The notes: generated by a model not told the origin, from the letters alone. Positions 30,830-43,300 are shown, counted from the first letter of the stretch. The stretch is DNA of 64,000 bases from Thermothelomyces thermophilus ATCC 42464 (GCF_000226095.1 NC_016477.1:248001-312000); one strand, 5' to 3'. Made by a program: numbers and translations.

Positions 30830-33039
30830 GACGGGAAGCAACCGGGCAGAGCCTAAGGATGAAGCATGTCGGGCCACCGAGGCGCCCAACGGTGGCTGCC
30901 GCAGGCTAGTTTATTATAACTGACGATGTAAGAGGCGCGGGAGCCGGACCCCGGTAGTTTAGTTCAACAGGAGGGTGGGTGCATATATGAAATGCATAAA
31001 TTGGTCGCACTGTTGGCAGCTCGCTGTCTGCGAGGTACTCCGTACATTGGTCGTGTTGCCCTCGCTGCCCAGGGGCGGCATGCTGGCCCAAAAAATCCTT
31101 TGGCAAACGGAAAGCGGACTGGCGGACCTCTATACGGAATGGAACGTTGAGGTGTATGCGGTTTATATTAGCTTACGCCATGTGCGTCCGTTCTCGTGTG
31201 CAATGGTCATTAATGGCAGCGGGTGAAAGCAAGGATAATCATATCCGCGTGCCGGGACGCGGCCGGTCTTGGGCGGAGAGAATCTCGGTGGTCCTCGAAT
31301 CGTGTACGGCGGTGGAGTGACAAGAGACGTAGAGGTATAAGTGTATAGCAATAGACGCTCCATGGAGGAGAACACGCTTGCCAGGTGTTTTGGGCCCTTC
31401 CTTGCGTCTCTGGAAGCAGGGTTGAGCGATCGTCCCCGTTACAAAGGAGTCGATAAACGCCTAACAGCAGAAGGTAGTACTTGTTGTTAACAAGGTCGCG
31501 TCCTGCTGTGGTAGTGAGCGATGAGGTGATTGCCGGTCCAAGTTGTGGCTGGCTCCTCCCACCTTCGCTCTCCCCCGGAACAGCATCGAATCGAACTTGA
31601 CGACGCTGCGAGTTGGGCTCAATCAGGGGTAGCCTGACAGGGGACCGCTCGGCAAGCACAGCCGAAGCTTAGCCTTTGCAGATCCCGTTCACGCCAAGAA
31701 GCCGGGGTTGGCAACATAGTTCGACGGGCACCCTCTGCCTACGGCAGTCTCATAGCGGCACTGCGCAGGTACAGAGTAGTGTATAAACACACGCTCTTCC
31801 GTACTCCGTACCGGCCGCTGACTAGTTTTGTGCTCTTGCGTCCACGCATTGTACTCGTTCTCCGGCCATAACTGTAGCATTTGTTCGGACCGGTTACGTC
31901 CGCAGCTCGGCATTGCGCGTGCCGATGGGTTTGCTTCCCGCTAGCATCGCCAGCAACAGGGTTCCAATATTTATACAGTACATCCGTACTGCGTGCAGGA
32001 ACAACGCCAACCTTCAGCCGGATGGGAGTGATATATCTCGTAACACGAGCGTCAAATGCAGCGATCGTCGCGGATTTCTCCCAGCTGAGGGCTGAACCTG
32101 CTCGCGCCTTTGGTTCCAACGTTACTTCCGAACCAGTCGCCCGAAGCAGACTAGAAATTCAGCCGAGTTGGCTAATGTCTGTAGAGATCGATGGCCGAAA
32201 TATCTGCTGGCCAGCTTCTGTCGTACGTGAATTGTCGTACTTCCTGCGACCTGCGACCTTCGACCCGAAAACAATTAACATACGGGGTGCTTGAGCGGCC
32301 GTTATAGTTCGCTGCCAAGCTGTGGTGCTCGCTATGACACCGTGGTACACTTCGCTCATTTAAAGGCTGATGATGTAAGTGAAGGAATCAATCGCTTCCC
32401 ATAGTTATCTTGCAGCGCATTGCGTTCCGAGCTGTGGCCCCGGACAATGTGCTGGAAGAACCGGGATCGCCTTATTTTGAGCTTCTTTGTACTGGGAAGT
32501 TGCGAGGTTCAAAGTCTGTTGACTTGAGACTCTGTCGACCTGACAATTCCGAGAATATCCATAATAATGGGAGCCAGCGGGAAGTAGCATTGAAAACCGT
32601 CGGGAAAGTCGATGAGAAGGGCAGGCCAGAACGGCTCTGGCTCCACGTGATGCTTTGGCTCGCTGATTGGTTCAATCGCCAGCAACCCTGGCATACCACA
32701 GTGCGTGCCTTGCCGCTGACGAACCCACCCAGCCTGATGACTTCGAAGGAACACCTACTGCAACCTTGGAACTACATAGTAAGGTACGCAGGACTTCGAG
32801 ATACCTACAGCCCCCGAATCCTCCCGGCAAAACCCTCAGAAACTCGATCACAATCGGCGTGTTCACCGATTGTGTTTTGACCAATTGCCAAAAAATTCAA
32901 ATTGTTCCAAGGGTTTTTCTAAAACCAAGAACTTGGATTGAAGAAAGCTGCACGACTCCATCCCAACGCTCCCGAGCCCGACGAGGTGCACCTTCTAATT
33001 TAATTCCTACAAAAACCAGGCCTGACCCGACAACCATCG
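30830..33039. other. 2.2-kb gene-poor intergenic region
   Basis: Between divergent starts of the deacetylase and trs85. It is moderately AT-rich without RIP saturation. Open frames on both strands (largest about 32410-32880, 156 aa) show no family features, no good start context and no consistent codon bias. I call no gene. It should contain both promoters. Confidence 0.5.
30911..30920 (-). promoter_or_regulatory. TATA-like element upstream of the deacetylase gene
   Basis: The minus strand reads TTATAATAAA about 85 bp before the deacetylase ATG. Spacing suits a TATA box of a regulated secreted-enzyme gene. The motif is short, so this is only suggestive. Confidence 0.3.
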
Positions 33040-35601
33040 ATGCAGCCTCCCGATGATGCCCATACCACACAACATGATGATCCCCAGCCTGTACAGCCCC
33101 TCCCTCCAGCGGCCTCCGCCATGACCGCCGCCTCTCCCCGCGTTCCCAAGACCCGGCAGTCGCTCCCAACCATCGCCCACCACCCGCTCTCCCAGCCCCC
33201 TCCCTCCGCCGATAATCCTCTTCCAGCACGCCAGCTTCCCCTCCATAACAACAACAACAACAACAACAATGGGAACAACGGGAACAACAACAACCGCCGT
33301 TCCACCCCTTCCTCCGCAGCCTCGCTCTTCCGCTCCACCCTCTCCCCGCCGACCTCCCGCCCCGCCTCCCCCGCCGGCTCGCTGGCGAGCAGCAGCGCCC
33401 GCTCGCCGGTCCGCGCATCGACCCTCATGACGGGCTCCGTCTTCGGGAACCCGTTGTCCAGGCAGCAGCAGCAGCAGCAGCAGTCCCTCCTCGACCTCAC
33501 GGCGGGGACGGGGGCGGGGGCGGGGGCGGGGGCGGACGACGGCAGCCCGACTGACCCGCTCCGCCTCCTCCTGCGCAGCTTCGTGCCGCACATTGCGATC
33601 CACGCGTCCGAGGACGTGGACGACCTGGTGCGGGACAAGGGGTTCCGGGGCGCCCGCGGGGGCGGGCTGTGGGAGCTGTTGCGGCCGTTTGGGGAGCGGG
33701 TGCAGGGGAAGGTCATGATTCGGGACAGTAGCGGGGCGGCAAAGGCGTGGGAGGACTTTGCGGTGAGGTTTGTGAGGTTTGGGGAGAGCGTGGAGGAGCC
33801 AGAGGGAGCAGTGTCGCTGTCGGCCGGTGGTGCCGGTTCGAACGGGAAGGAGGTTGGAGGGGCGAGCAGGGACGGAAAGGGGAGGGAGGAGGTGATCGCG
33901 CAGGTCGAGGCGGTGGTGGAAAGGCATTTGCGGTTTGCCGAGGTTGCGTATGCCGGGAGCGCGGGCGCGCCGTCGCCGCCACTGACGCCCGCCAGAGAGG
34001 TGCCGGATGTGGAGGCCACTTCGCCATACTACGCCCTGTATCTGCGCCGGTTGCTGTCCGGGATGCCGCTGGCGTGCCACGAATCGTTTGCGCATCCGGT
34101 GGCCTGCGTCATGGCCATCAGCTCGCGTAACCCGGCGCCCATCGAGGCGCTGCAGAAGCTGTACCGGGACACGAGCACCGGGAAGCGCAGCCTGCCGCCG
34201 TGGGTCGATGGGGAGTTCCTGCGATACTACGTCCTGGTGCACGACGAGGAGAACGGGGATATCGCCAAGTCGATGGCCCTGTTTGAGCAGATGAAGCGGA
34301 ATTTTGGGCTGCACTGCCATCTTCTGAGGCTCCGCAGCTCCCAGAGCGCCGAGACGGACGACGACAGCATCCCGCTCCCGAGGAGCGACTGGATGTCGGC
34401 GGCCGAGGAACTCGCGGATATCGAAGAGAGCGAGACGCGGGAGGATTTCGAAGATCCTACGAGGTACATATTCGAGTCCGACGCGACGGCCATACGGACG
34501 TTCGTGCGGGAGATGGTGACGCAATCAGTGATACCCACCATGGAGAGAAATGTCTCGATATGGAACGACCAAGTGGCATCACGCCGACGAGGCCTCAGTG
34601 GGCGCTTCATGAGCCTATCCAAGAGGTTTACGTTCGGCAGCTCGAGCCGCAGCTCCGCTGGGGGCACCTCCAGCTCGTCGAGCAACTATGACGCGCAGGG
34701 ATTTTACCGCGCGGACACCCCCGAGGCGATCATGAGGCGATTGGCCGACTATGCCTTCATGCTGCGTGACTGGAAGCTGGCCATGTCGACGTACGACCTA
34801 CTGCGCGGCGACTTCCAGAACGACAAGGCGTGGAAGTACCACGCGTCGGCAAACGAGATGGCCGCCCTGTCGCTTCTGATCATGCCGCAGAACATGTCGT
34901 CCAAGACGCGCATCGAGACCATCAACCAGATGCTCGAGCAGGCCTTGTACTCTTACCACATCCGCTGCAACTCGCTGTACGGCGCGGCGCGGTGCACCTT
35001 GCTGGGGCTCGAGCTCCTGCGACTCCGGGGCGGCTCCGGGATCGACGAGGCCGTCCGGTGGGGCATCCGTGTGCTCGAGTCCAAGCTCATGGGACCCATC
35101 GGCGACGCGCTGCTCAAGGAACGCATGGCAGTTTGCTACGCATCGAAAAAGGGGGCCGGGTCCCAGGCCTGGGGCAGTCGGCGGCGCAAGTCGGCCTTGT
35201 GGAGCGTGCTTAGCGCCGAGGCGTGGGTTGCCCAGGCCAAGTATGTGCAGGCGCAAAAATGCCTGCGCCACGCGCGCGCCATGTATGCGCTGTTGCCTGG
35301 CGAGTGTGGGGTGCAGAATTTCGGAGTGGCCAGCGACTTCCTGGCAAGTCTGAACGACCAGCTCAAGGCAGGCTTGCAAACGGACATGACGCACGGAGCG
35401 AGGGACGGCAGGGACGGGCAAGGCGCCACGGAGGTGGACGAAGAGAGCGAGACGCTGGGCAGCAAGAGACCAAGGAGGACTAGCTTGATCAGACCTCCGG
35501 GAGGCGGTGCCGGGCTGGAAACGGCACCTCTGCACGACACCGAGCCCGTAATGCTGGCGACACAGGAAAAGGATGGGGGGCCCGATGATGGGTTCGGCTA
35601 A
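33040..35601 (+). CDS. trs85: TRAPPIII subunit Trs85
   Basis: Subunit specific to the TRAPPIII tethering complex, which activates the Rab Ypt1 in autophagy and Golgi traffic. Single exon, 853 aa. After a disordered N-terminus with Asn, Gln and Gly/Ala runs, residues from about 165 contain LRLLLRSFVPHIAIHAS. The most diagnostic block is YYALYLRRLLSGMPL, then FAHPVACVMAISSRNPAPIEALQKLY and the long GEFLRYYVLVHDEENGDI / FEQMKRNFGLHCHLLRLRS. A TPR-like helical region (YAFMLRDWKLAMSTYDLL, MLEQALYSYHIRC) follows. An alternative in-frame ATG at 33121 would remove 27 disordered residues. The N-terminal repeats correspond to (AAC)n, (CAG)n and (GGGGGC)n tracts. Confidence 0.9.
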   Translation: MQPPDDAHTTQHDDPQPVQPLPPAASAMTAASPRVPKTRQSLPTIAHHPLSQPPPSADNPLPARQLPLHNNNNNNNNGNNGNNNNRRSTPSSAASLFRSTLSPPTSRPASPAGSLASSSARSPVRASTLMTGSVFGNPLSRQQQQQQQSLLDLTAGTGAGAGAGADDGSPTDPLRLLLRSFVPHIAIHASEDVDDLVRDKGFRGARGGGLWELLRPFGERVQGKVMIRDSSGAAKAWEDFAVRFVRFGESVEEPEGAVSLSAGGAGSNGKEVGGASRDGKGREEVIAQVEAVVERHLRFAEVAYAGSAGAPSPPLTPAREVPDVEATSPYYALYLRRLLSGMPLACHESFAHPVACVMAISSRNPAPIEALQKLYRDTSTGKRSLPPWVDGEFLRYYVLVHDEENGDIAKSMALFEQMKRNFGLHCHLLRLRSSQSAETDDDSIPLPRSDWMSAAEELADIEESETREDFEDPTRYIFESDATAIRTFVREMVTQSVIPTMERNVSIWNDQVASRRRGLSGRFMSLSKRFTFGSSSRSSAGGTSSSSSNYDAQGFYRADTPEAIMRRLADYAFMLRDWKLAMSTYDLLRGDFQNDKAWKYHASANEMAALSLLIMPQNMSSKTRIETINQMLEQALYSYHIRCNSLYGAARCTLLGLELLRLRGGSGIDEAVRWGIRVLESKLMGPIGDALLKERMAVCYASKKGAGSQAWGSRRRKSALWSVLSAEAWVAQAKYVQAQKCLRHARAMYALLPGECGVQNFGVASDFLASLNDQLKAGLQTDMTHGARDGRDGQGATEVDEESETLGSKRPRRTSLIRPPGGGAGLETAPLHDTEPVMLATQEKDGGPDDGFG
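33503..33535 (+). repeat. (GGGGGC)n minisatellite in trs85
   Basis: Five G4-5 tracts separated by one or two bases, encoding alternating Gly and Ala. It fits a four-tier G-quadruplex on the coding strand. Confidence 0.7.
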
Positions 35602-36378
35602 CGCAGCACGGATTGCAATTAGAAGGAGACAAGGTTCGCAGTTTGCATGCAGTCGGCGTTGTATCATACGGCTGTCGATGATTGTATGGGTCATTGCTGG
35701 CGGTCTGGGACGAGGGCGATGGTCATAGAAGGGAAAGATGATGCTCGGGTTTGGTCAAAATACCTCATACAGTTCCTTCAGTTCCAGCGTAATGATCCAG
35801 CGTAATGATTTTCTTTGAAGACCTCGAACCAAGAATAATATATCCTTTTGAGCTCTTGAGGCAGGAGCTAGGTTGTTGAGCCAGAGCTCAAAGCCAACCT
35901 ATTCGTAGGAATGTCACATTGGCCCCACCTAGGTGCCTGCCGGGAACACTTGAAGTGTTGATAAGATAAGCGACCCTTTCTGGCGGTGTCTGGTGCCTGC
36001 ACTGCCTGGACGTCATTAGTTATCACAAACGAACGGTCGATTGGTCGCAACCATCCAACTTTAATCCTTGAAGCGCGATTGGCGTTGCTGTGTCTTAAGC
36101 ATTTGTGCTGCCTGTCGACGCGCCTAAGTGTTGCTTTGGGCTCTTGTTTTCTATTTAATCCTTTTTTTTTCCTACTTCAACTTCTGTATCTCCTCAGCCA
36201 GGCGCTGGAGATTCAGAAAATACACTTCTCGGTTGCCCGGTCATCCAATCCAAGCAAATCCAAAGGGGAACCCCTGTGCCTTGTATCCGTACATACACGA
36301 GAGGCCCGTACACTTCACGTCCTGGAGGTTTTTGGGCCGGCGATCCTAGAGAAGAAGTGCGCTCAAGGCGTTGGCATC
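35602..36378. other. Intergenic region trs85 / chm7
   Basis: 777 bp with no supported gene. It should contain the trs85 terminator region and the chm7 promoter and leader. A T-rich stretch lies near 36150-36190. Confidence 0.45.
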
Positions 36379-37867
36379 ATGAGCCAGTCACTGCTCGAAT
36401 TCCTCGTGGAAAACGAGCCTGCTTTCAGAAAGTATGTTTGCGTTCGCTCGAAGTTGGTCGGGGGCTGTGAACCACTCACACACACTGCACCTTAGAAGCC
36501 GCCTTCCTGCCCTCTACTCCGACTTTCAAACCCAGCGGACCCTCAACCCAGACGGCTACCAAGCAAACGTCTCGGCATGGCGCAAGGCGCTGAGGCACAT
36601 TGTGAGCTCCGGTTTGGCCCCGGCGGGTCGCGGAAGCGCGCCAGACCTGTTCGTCCTCCACTCCGATGAACAACTGCTCCGCGCCCTCGAGTCGAAACAG
36701 TACGGCAGGCCGCTCGCCCTGGGTGCCGTGGTCCGCGAGGCGCTGGCGGCCAAGGACCTCATCCCGCTGCGCGAGTTCCTCGACGCCAAGGAGAGCATAT
36801 ACCGCCGGTCCTGGTCGGTATGGAACCTGGCCTCCTGGACGATGAAGCAACTAGGCGTGGCCGACTTTCTGAAGAAGGACTCCCTGCCGTCGGGGCAGTT
36901 CGTGGTGGTCGCCAATGTCGAGGAGGCCGGCAAAGCCTTCGGCGCCCAGAACGGCCCGGCCGCCAACGCCCGGAGCCGCTTCGAGCGCACCTTCACCAAA
37001 GCCCATTTCTACAGGACTCTCAACGACCAGCTCGTCGAAGGCAAGCACCTCTCCGAAACAGACATGGACATCCTCCTGCGCTTCCTCTCGCGCGACAAGT
37101 CCGCCATCCTCTACGACGGCAACACGATCAAGATCAAATCGCCCGCCGGCGCATGTGCTGCCGACGAGCCCGACCAGATCACCACCGAGGACGCCTCCAT
37201 CGCGCAGCTCCGCGAGCTCATCGCCTCGCTGACGCACCAGACCGCCCTCCTCGGCCGCCGCATCGACGAGCTCACGGCGCAGGCCAAGCAGGCGGTGGCC
37301 AAGTCCAACCGCGTGGCCGCCCTCGCGGCGCTGCGGTCCCGGAAGCTGGCCGAGTCGACGCTCGCGCGCCGCTTCGCCACCGTCAACCAGCTCGAGGAGG
37401 TCGCCGCGCAGATCGAGCAGGCCGCCGACAACGTGCAGCTCGTCCGGGTCATGGAGGCGTCGGGCGCGGCGCTCGCGAGCCTGCACGCGCGCGTGGGCGG
37501 CGCCGAGGGCGTCGAGGAGGTCGTCGGCCGGCTGCGCGAGCAGATGGCCGCCGCCGACGAGGTCGGCAGCATCCTGGCCGAGTCGGCCGGCGCCGTCGTC
37601 GTGGACGAGGCCGAGGTGGACGACGAGCTGGCCGCGCTCGAGGGCGAGGAGAAGAGGAAGGCGGAAGAGGCCGAGCGGGCCGAGCGGGAGGAGCGCGAGA
37701 GGAGGGAGGCGGAGGAGACGCGGAGGCGCCTGGCCGCTGCTGGGGAGGCGCCGCGCGGCGACGTCAAGCTGCCCGAGCCGGGGGATAATAATAAGGACGA
37801 CAAGGAGGTGCGGGCGGCCGAGGACATGATGAGTAGGATGTCCCTGACGGAAACCCCGGAGCGCTAG
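36379..37867 (+). CDS. chm7: ESCRT-III-related protein Chm7 / CHMP7
   Basis: A SNF7-superfamily protein that in yeast and animals recruits ESCRT-III to the nuclear envelope for sealing and pore quality control. Exons are 36379-36431 and 36496-37867 (1425 nt, 474 aa). The N-terminal half (LLEFLVENEPAFRK, LYSDFQTQR, SWSVWNLASWTMKQLG) resembles the winged-helix region of CHMP7. The C-terminal half is a SNF7 helical core: ASIAQLRELIASL, LTAQAKQAVAKSNRVAALAALRSRKLAE, NQLEEVAAQIEQAADNVQLVRVMEAS. A very charged Glu/Arg tail follows, then a short MMSRMSL end that could be a MIM-type motif (inference). It converges on rad18. Confidence 0.88.
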
Positions 37868-38232
37868 AGGACGCCCACCATGGAGTTTCCCTCCTCACTG
37901 TTTCTGTTGTTATCGGCAGTAGTAAAGGAGTGCTAATTCCGATCCCCTCGATAGTGCACGAATGAGCGACCCGACCCCAATGTGGATCCAAAACGCCATT
38001 AATAATTACTGGGTTACTTACAAGAGGCGTCCTGATATGTGGTCAAGTGCGTATGTGAAGCTTACGGAGTTCGGTCAGGCGTACGGGTGAGGCACACCAC
38101 GGTCGATTTCTGGTTTGGGACATGGGAAAACAAGCGAGACGCACGCCATAATGCCTTAGAATCTCTTCTTGTGGATATTTCTTTCTTTCTTTCTTTTTTT
38201 TCACTGGCCCTTTTCGCAGCTGACATTCAAGC
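37868..38232. other. Convergent 3' region chm7 / rad18
   Basis: 365 bp between facing stop codons; both 3' UTRs expected. A T-rich tract lies near 38180-38200. No gene seen. Confidence 0.5.
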
Positions 38233-39667
38233 TCATGAGCCCGCCCCTTCTGGTTTTCCAGACGGACTACACGCAGACACGCCGTCAGCTTGGGGATGTC
38301 CCGCCTCCTTCCCAGATATTGACCGCAAGTCTTCCAGGAGACCAGTATCGCTCTCCCCAGATGCGCCAGCTCTTTTCGGCGGTGAATCTGGCGGCTCAGG
38401 TTGGCTCGATGGCGGGCAGGTCAGATCCACCACGGCCGTTTTGGACGGCTCTGAGGCCGATACCGAGTCATCTCTTCCCTTCCTCTCGTCCTGCGCTGAC
38501 CCCGACTCTCCCTTATTCTGCTCTCCCTCCGCCTTCTGCACAACCTTACTTCTTGAGCTGCGTGCCTTGGCAATCAAATCCTTGAACGAGTTTTCGTGTT
38601 TCGCTGCCCAAGCGGCTCCGTCAAAATCTTTGTCCTTGATCTGCGCACCCATGTTTGCCGCCCTCGACATGGTCGGCGCGCGGCTGCCCATCGTCCTCTC
38701 CCACACCTCCAGGTCTTGCAGAAGCTCGGATCGCTTCTTGGGCTTCGCGGAGTCGCAATTGGCGTTCCAGATGGTCACCCATTCCCGGTGTCTTTTCTCG
38801 AGCATTTGACGAGACCCCGCCGTCGACAGCCCGAGCTCGGCCAATTTCTTTCGAAGGGCCGAGTCTTTTAGCATGGAATATGCAAGAGCCGGGAGGCGCT
38901 CGGGTGCCTTCGTGGGCGTTGGTGGATTCTGGGAGAGGGTACGAGCCGAACCGAAGCTGGTTCCTCCGCGACTATTTGTGGAAGTCGATGACGACCCCTT
39001 GGATGGCTGCGGGGAGCCCGGACAGGAGGTGTCGATGTGCCTGTCAACCTGCCAAGGCTTCATTCGTGTCCAACAAATCGGGCAAGCAGCAAGGCCATCG
39101 TCTAAATTCCTAGGTCAGTTCCCATGAACTCGAACGGGATCAGGCGCAGGTGACGATACCTGGCTCGGACTCCTGATTTGGGGTATTATTCTCGCCCTCG
39201 GGCACGTCCGCCTCCTCGCGCAACATAGCTGCCGTCGCCTCGGCAGCTTTCGCTTTGCTTGACCTCGTGGTCATTCTTGGCCTCTTGTTCTGCCCTTCGT
39301 CGCCCGGCTCTTCCATCTCCGCTGCTTTCCTCTTTGGGGATTTCGGGCTGGACGCAGTCACTGGGGTTTTGGCAAACCGCAAAATGGCGTCGCGAGATTT
39401 GACAAAGGCGTCCACCGCTTCCCGCAGCGCCCAATTCCCCCGGAGCTTGGATTCTTGGTCCAGTGCCCGGCAGAGCGGGCATTTGCCGTCCACCGACAAA
39501 CACCGACGGATGCATATCGAGCAAAATGTGTGGTTGCAGGAGGTAATCATGGGGGAGTTGTAGAAGTCCTTGCAGACGTGACAGCGAAAGGCCTGTTCGA
39601 CTTCCATGAGGCCGGCGAGGGGCGTCCCAATCCAGTCGGTCGAGTCGGGAACGTCGAACGACTCCAT
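38233..39667 (-). CDS. rad18: E3 ubiquitin ligase Rad18 (post-replication repair)
   Basis: RING ubiquitin ligase that with Rad6 mono-ubiquitinates PCNA to start post-replication repair; the Neurospora counterpart is uvs-2. Exons are 39667-39160 and 39101-38233 (1377 nt, 458 aa). The C3HC4 RING uses Cys29, Cys32, Cys44, His46, Cys49, Cys52, Cys63 and Cys66. A UBZ4 zinc finger follows the intron with Cys176, Cys179, His191 and Cys196. A SAP-like motif (about 242-282, [20 protein letters not shown]) precedes the Rad6-binding region ([14 protein letters not shown]). The acidic, Ser-rich C-terminus is disordered and ends near [10 protein letters not shown]. Domain order and length match the family. 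It is divergent from the INCENP gene. Confidence 0.94.
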
Positions 39668-40376
39668 CTGGGTGAAGGCCGAGGGAAACGGTGACGTTAC
39701 GGCGGAGTGTAGGTATGAGATCTGAACGGGAACAGGCTTGCGAAGTCGGGTCAGAGCATAGTGTAGTCTCGCTGCGACTGTGTTTCAGCTTGTTGTACTC
39801 CGTACGGACCCAAACCAGCGTTGTTGGGGTTTTGGCGGGCTGCTGGGTCCCAATCAGGACCAGGGCGCGGCCAAGAGTAAGAAAGGCGCGAGCTTGCGCT
39901 TGCCGGGCGCGACAGGACGAGCGAAGAGGAGTGTGCACAGTAGCAGCCACGCAGCAGCACGGTCTGGCGCGTGTCGAATCTGACAGGGCAATTTCACTGT
40001 GCGGGGCAATCGAGCCCGAACCCACGTGAACTGGCGTCAGGAAGATGAGCTTGGGGTCCCACTCGAGCAGCTCCTGGCCAGACCATTCCGTTTTTGGAGA
40101 GAATCAAAACAAAAGCCTTGCCAGATCCAGGGCCCGCTCGTCAGTCACAACGCACACAAGTTGACCTCCCTTTCGCAAACAGAGCTGCCTGCTCTCTCAA
40201 TCCCAGACCAAGTTTTCCGACCAATCTCATCACCAACCCACCCTTTGATCCATGGCACGCTGATCGAGGAGCAACCCTTTTTTTTCGATTCCCATCCCCT
40301 CCGTCTCTTGTCGTCTCTCTCTCTCGACATTGTTTACTTTCAGCGCCCCACGACACACAGCTGCCCGCCCGTAACA
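39668..40376. promoter_or_regulatory. Divergent promoter region rad18 / INCENP
   Basis: 709 bp between divergent ATGs of two cell-cycle or genome-stability genes. CT-rich leader sequence precedes the INCENP start (about 40300-40370). The open frames here have no family resemblance. Confidence 0.4.
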
Positions 40377-43300
40377 ATGGCGATGCGAGGAGGTCCTCGT
40401 CTCCAGGTCGGCTCGGCCGCCTGGATTACGGAAGAGAGGAACGCGGCTCTGAGCATAGCACGGTCCGAGATCGAGGAATTCTCTTACTCCGCGCGCAATG
40501 AAATCGACTGGCTCAACGAGCACATGGCCGAGATCTTCTCCGAGAACCAGATGTTCGTGCAGTCATCGCAAGCTCGGCCTGTCGCGTCGCTGACCAAGGC
40601 TCGCAGGAACGTCGCGGAACTCTTCAAGACACCAGGGAAGTTGCGCGGAAAGACGCCGCGCACGGCGAGAAAGGCACCGCCCAGCAGCATGCGAATGGTA
40701 AGCCGAAAATACCTGCGCTGAGACGACGCGTCGCGTACTGATCAACCTTGCCCAGCCGCTCTCCGAGATGTTCTCTGCGACAATAAACGGGGCGTCGAGC
40801 CCCTTCACGATGCAAAACAACTCACAGCCGCACAGCCCCAGGATCACGGCCGCCGAGGACAAGGTCGAGCCTGAAGTCGGCTTCTCCGAAAGCCCAGCAA
40901 AGCCTGCGGTCGTGCGACCTCCACACCAGGTGGAACCTCGCGGCCCCATCTCCTTCGGAGACTCGGGCTACCATGGCAGTCAATCTCAAGATACGATGCC
41001 ATGTGACCAGTTTGACAAGGACGTCGAGATGTCAGACAGCCCTCAGCGGCCGCTGCGGATCTCGGACCACATGCACCCGCTGCCAGGCGAGCCAGCAGAG
41101 CAGGGAACCCCGTCAGCCAGTCCTAGCCGAGAGGCCTTGAACCCGGCAGGCGAAAACAAGGAGAGGCAAGCCGCGGCAAGCACAGCAGCCGCCGTTCCCG
41201 CGAGCCCTTCGGGCGCCGTTGCCCAGCTGAGCAGCCCGTTTGCCAGCCGAACCCGCTTGCCCATCTTGTCGCCACGGTCGCCTTCACCCCAGAAGATGTC
41301 GTCCCCTCCCAGACAGCCACTCCAAAGATCAAGCTCGCCTCAAAAGCCGCCCTCGCCCGAGAAGTCGTCTTCTTCCCCGCAGAGAAGGACTGCCAGCCCA
41401 CTGAAGGAATTAGAAAAGCCCACCGGCGATCTCCATTACGCCGTCGACAAGGATGCCGACGAGATGGTCGATGAGATTGACGAAGTCAGGTCTCCCTCCG
41501 ACGCGTCCAGCCCAATTAGGCCCGTCGTGCGCAAGAGCAGTTTGAACTTTGCTTCCTTGCCAGCTCGTGAGCCACTGGCTTCCAAGAAAAGCCTCGGCGG
41601 GGCCCGTATCTCGCGGACGAGCCATCTGGATTTCCACCGCCAGAGCTACTACAACCGTCCGACCGGGGGCAAAAGTCTTGGTGGAGGTGTCATGCGGCGG
41701 GAGAGCCTGGAAGACGACCCGGATAAGATGGATGTTGACGATGAGCTGAAAACGCAGAACAACGAGGACGCCGCTGCACACAGCAAGACCTACACGCAAC
41801 GGTTACAAGATCAGATCAGCATGCTTGGGAAAGGACAGTCGACTGGTACTACTAGGTCATCAAAATCCCTTGCCAATCTGCTGCCCTCGCAGCAGAGCGC
41901 ACCAGCCTCGCAGATCCAGTCCCAGGCCGAGCCAACCTCGGAAGAGAGGACATCATCGCCCAAGTCGAGAAATGCGGCCGCCGCTCCTGGTGCGTTTCCT
42001 GCAGATGAAGACGACGAGGGTGACTGGATTGCCCCGCCCGATACCGCTGCGAAGGCCCAGGGCCCGAAGCCTGTTCCTTCTGACACGCAACTCTCGGATG
42101 CCCGAGAGGAGTTGTCCAGCAGGGGGACGGCAACGAGCGCCGAGCATTCCAAGAGGAGTGCAGGGTCGCCGGGCAAGCCGACCATGTCCCAATGGACACC
42201 CAAGCACGGGAAGTCAGTCTCTGTTCCGGTGCTTCCGACCACGGATCAGCTGGACACGGAGACGGAGGGCAGCCCTCTGAAGAAGACTACATCCGTCTCG
42301 AACTCGGCGCTGTCCACGGTGGCCGAGGACAACCTCTCCTCGCCCCCGAGGTCTCCTGCGAGAGCCTTCATGGACAACCCGCTGAGGCAGGTCAAGAACA
42401 AGCTGTCATCGCTGCTGAAGAGCTCCAAGGGCCTGATCGTGAGCAGTGCGGCAGTCAGCGCCGAGGGCAAGTCCTCGTTACTGCAGTCTCCCTCGACAAC
42501 ACGGCTTGGATACCACCAGGAGCCGTCTGTTGAGTCCTTCAAGACAGCGGACAACGTTGTGTATCCGGACTTGTCGCAGCACCTCGCCGCAACCGCCCCC
42601 CCGCTCAGCCCAGTGCGTAGTAATAGCTCTCGGAGAACGCGGTCGTCAGCGGAGAGGGAAAGACTCGAGGCTATGGAGCGCGAGAGAGACGAGAGGGAGC
42701 GCGAGAAGGAGAGGGAGACGGAGCGCGAGAAGGAAAGGGAGAGGGAGATGAAGGAGGCAAAGCAGATGGCCGAGCAGATGGACAAGCTGGAGAAGGCACG
42801 CGAGAAGGAAAGAGAAAAGGCCCGGGTCTTCAGCAAGGAGCAGGAGAAGATTGCGGCCATGGAGAAGCAGGTTGCGGCCCAGAAGGAGCAGGAGAAGGCT
42901 GCCCAGCCCCAACCACAGCAGCAAGACTTCCGGACTCCTGCGCCGGCACTTAAGAACAGGCCAAGGAGCCCGACAAAGTCGACGAGGCCGACTCCAGCAA
43001 GGGCCAACGAGCATGAGGGGAAGCATAGGTCTGTTCCCTCCGACGAGCCGGACGTGGAGATGACGGATGCCACGACCACCGTACCGCCTCCGTCAATTCC
43101 TCGCCCGACGACGGCCTCGTCCATCAGGACTCAGAAGCGGCCTATGAAGCCGACAAGGGAGACGGCGGCCAAGCCGAAACAAGTGCCTACCTTGATTCGG
43201 GTCAACCCTTTGAGCTCCCAGCAGACCCATTTCCACCCTTCAAACAGCGTGCTTGCCGCCAACCTCCAAGAGACGCTGGGTCAGCAGCCTGGTTCTGCGA

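Noticed and set aside
32410-32880. 156-aa open frame in the 2.2-kb gap
   Set aside because: No recognisable motif, no supporting signals and weak codon bias; chance ORF is the simpler explanation.
33007-34524. 505-aa minus-strand frame opposite trs85
   Set aside because: Arg/Pro/Val-rich shadow frame; the plus strand encodes clear Trs85 blocks.
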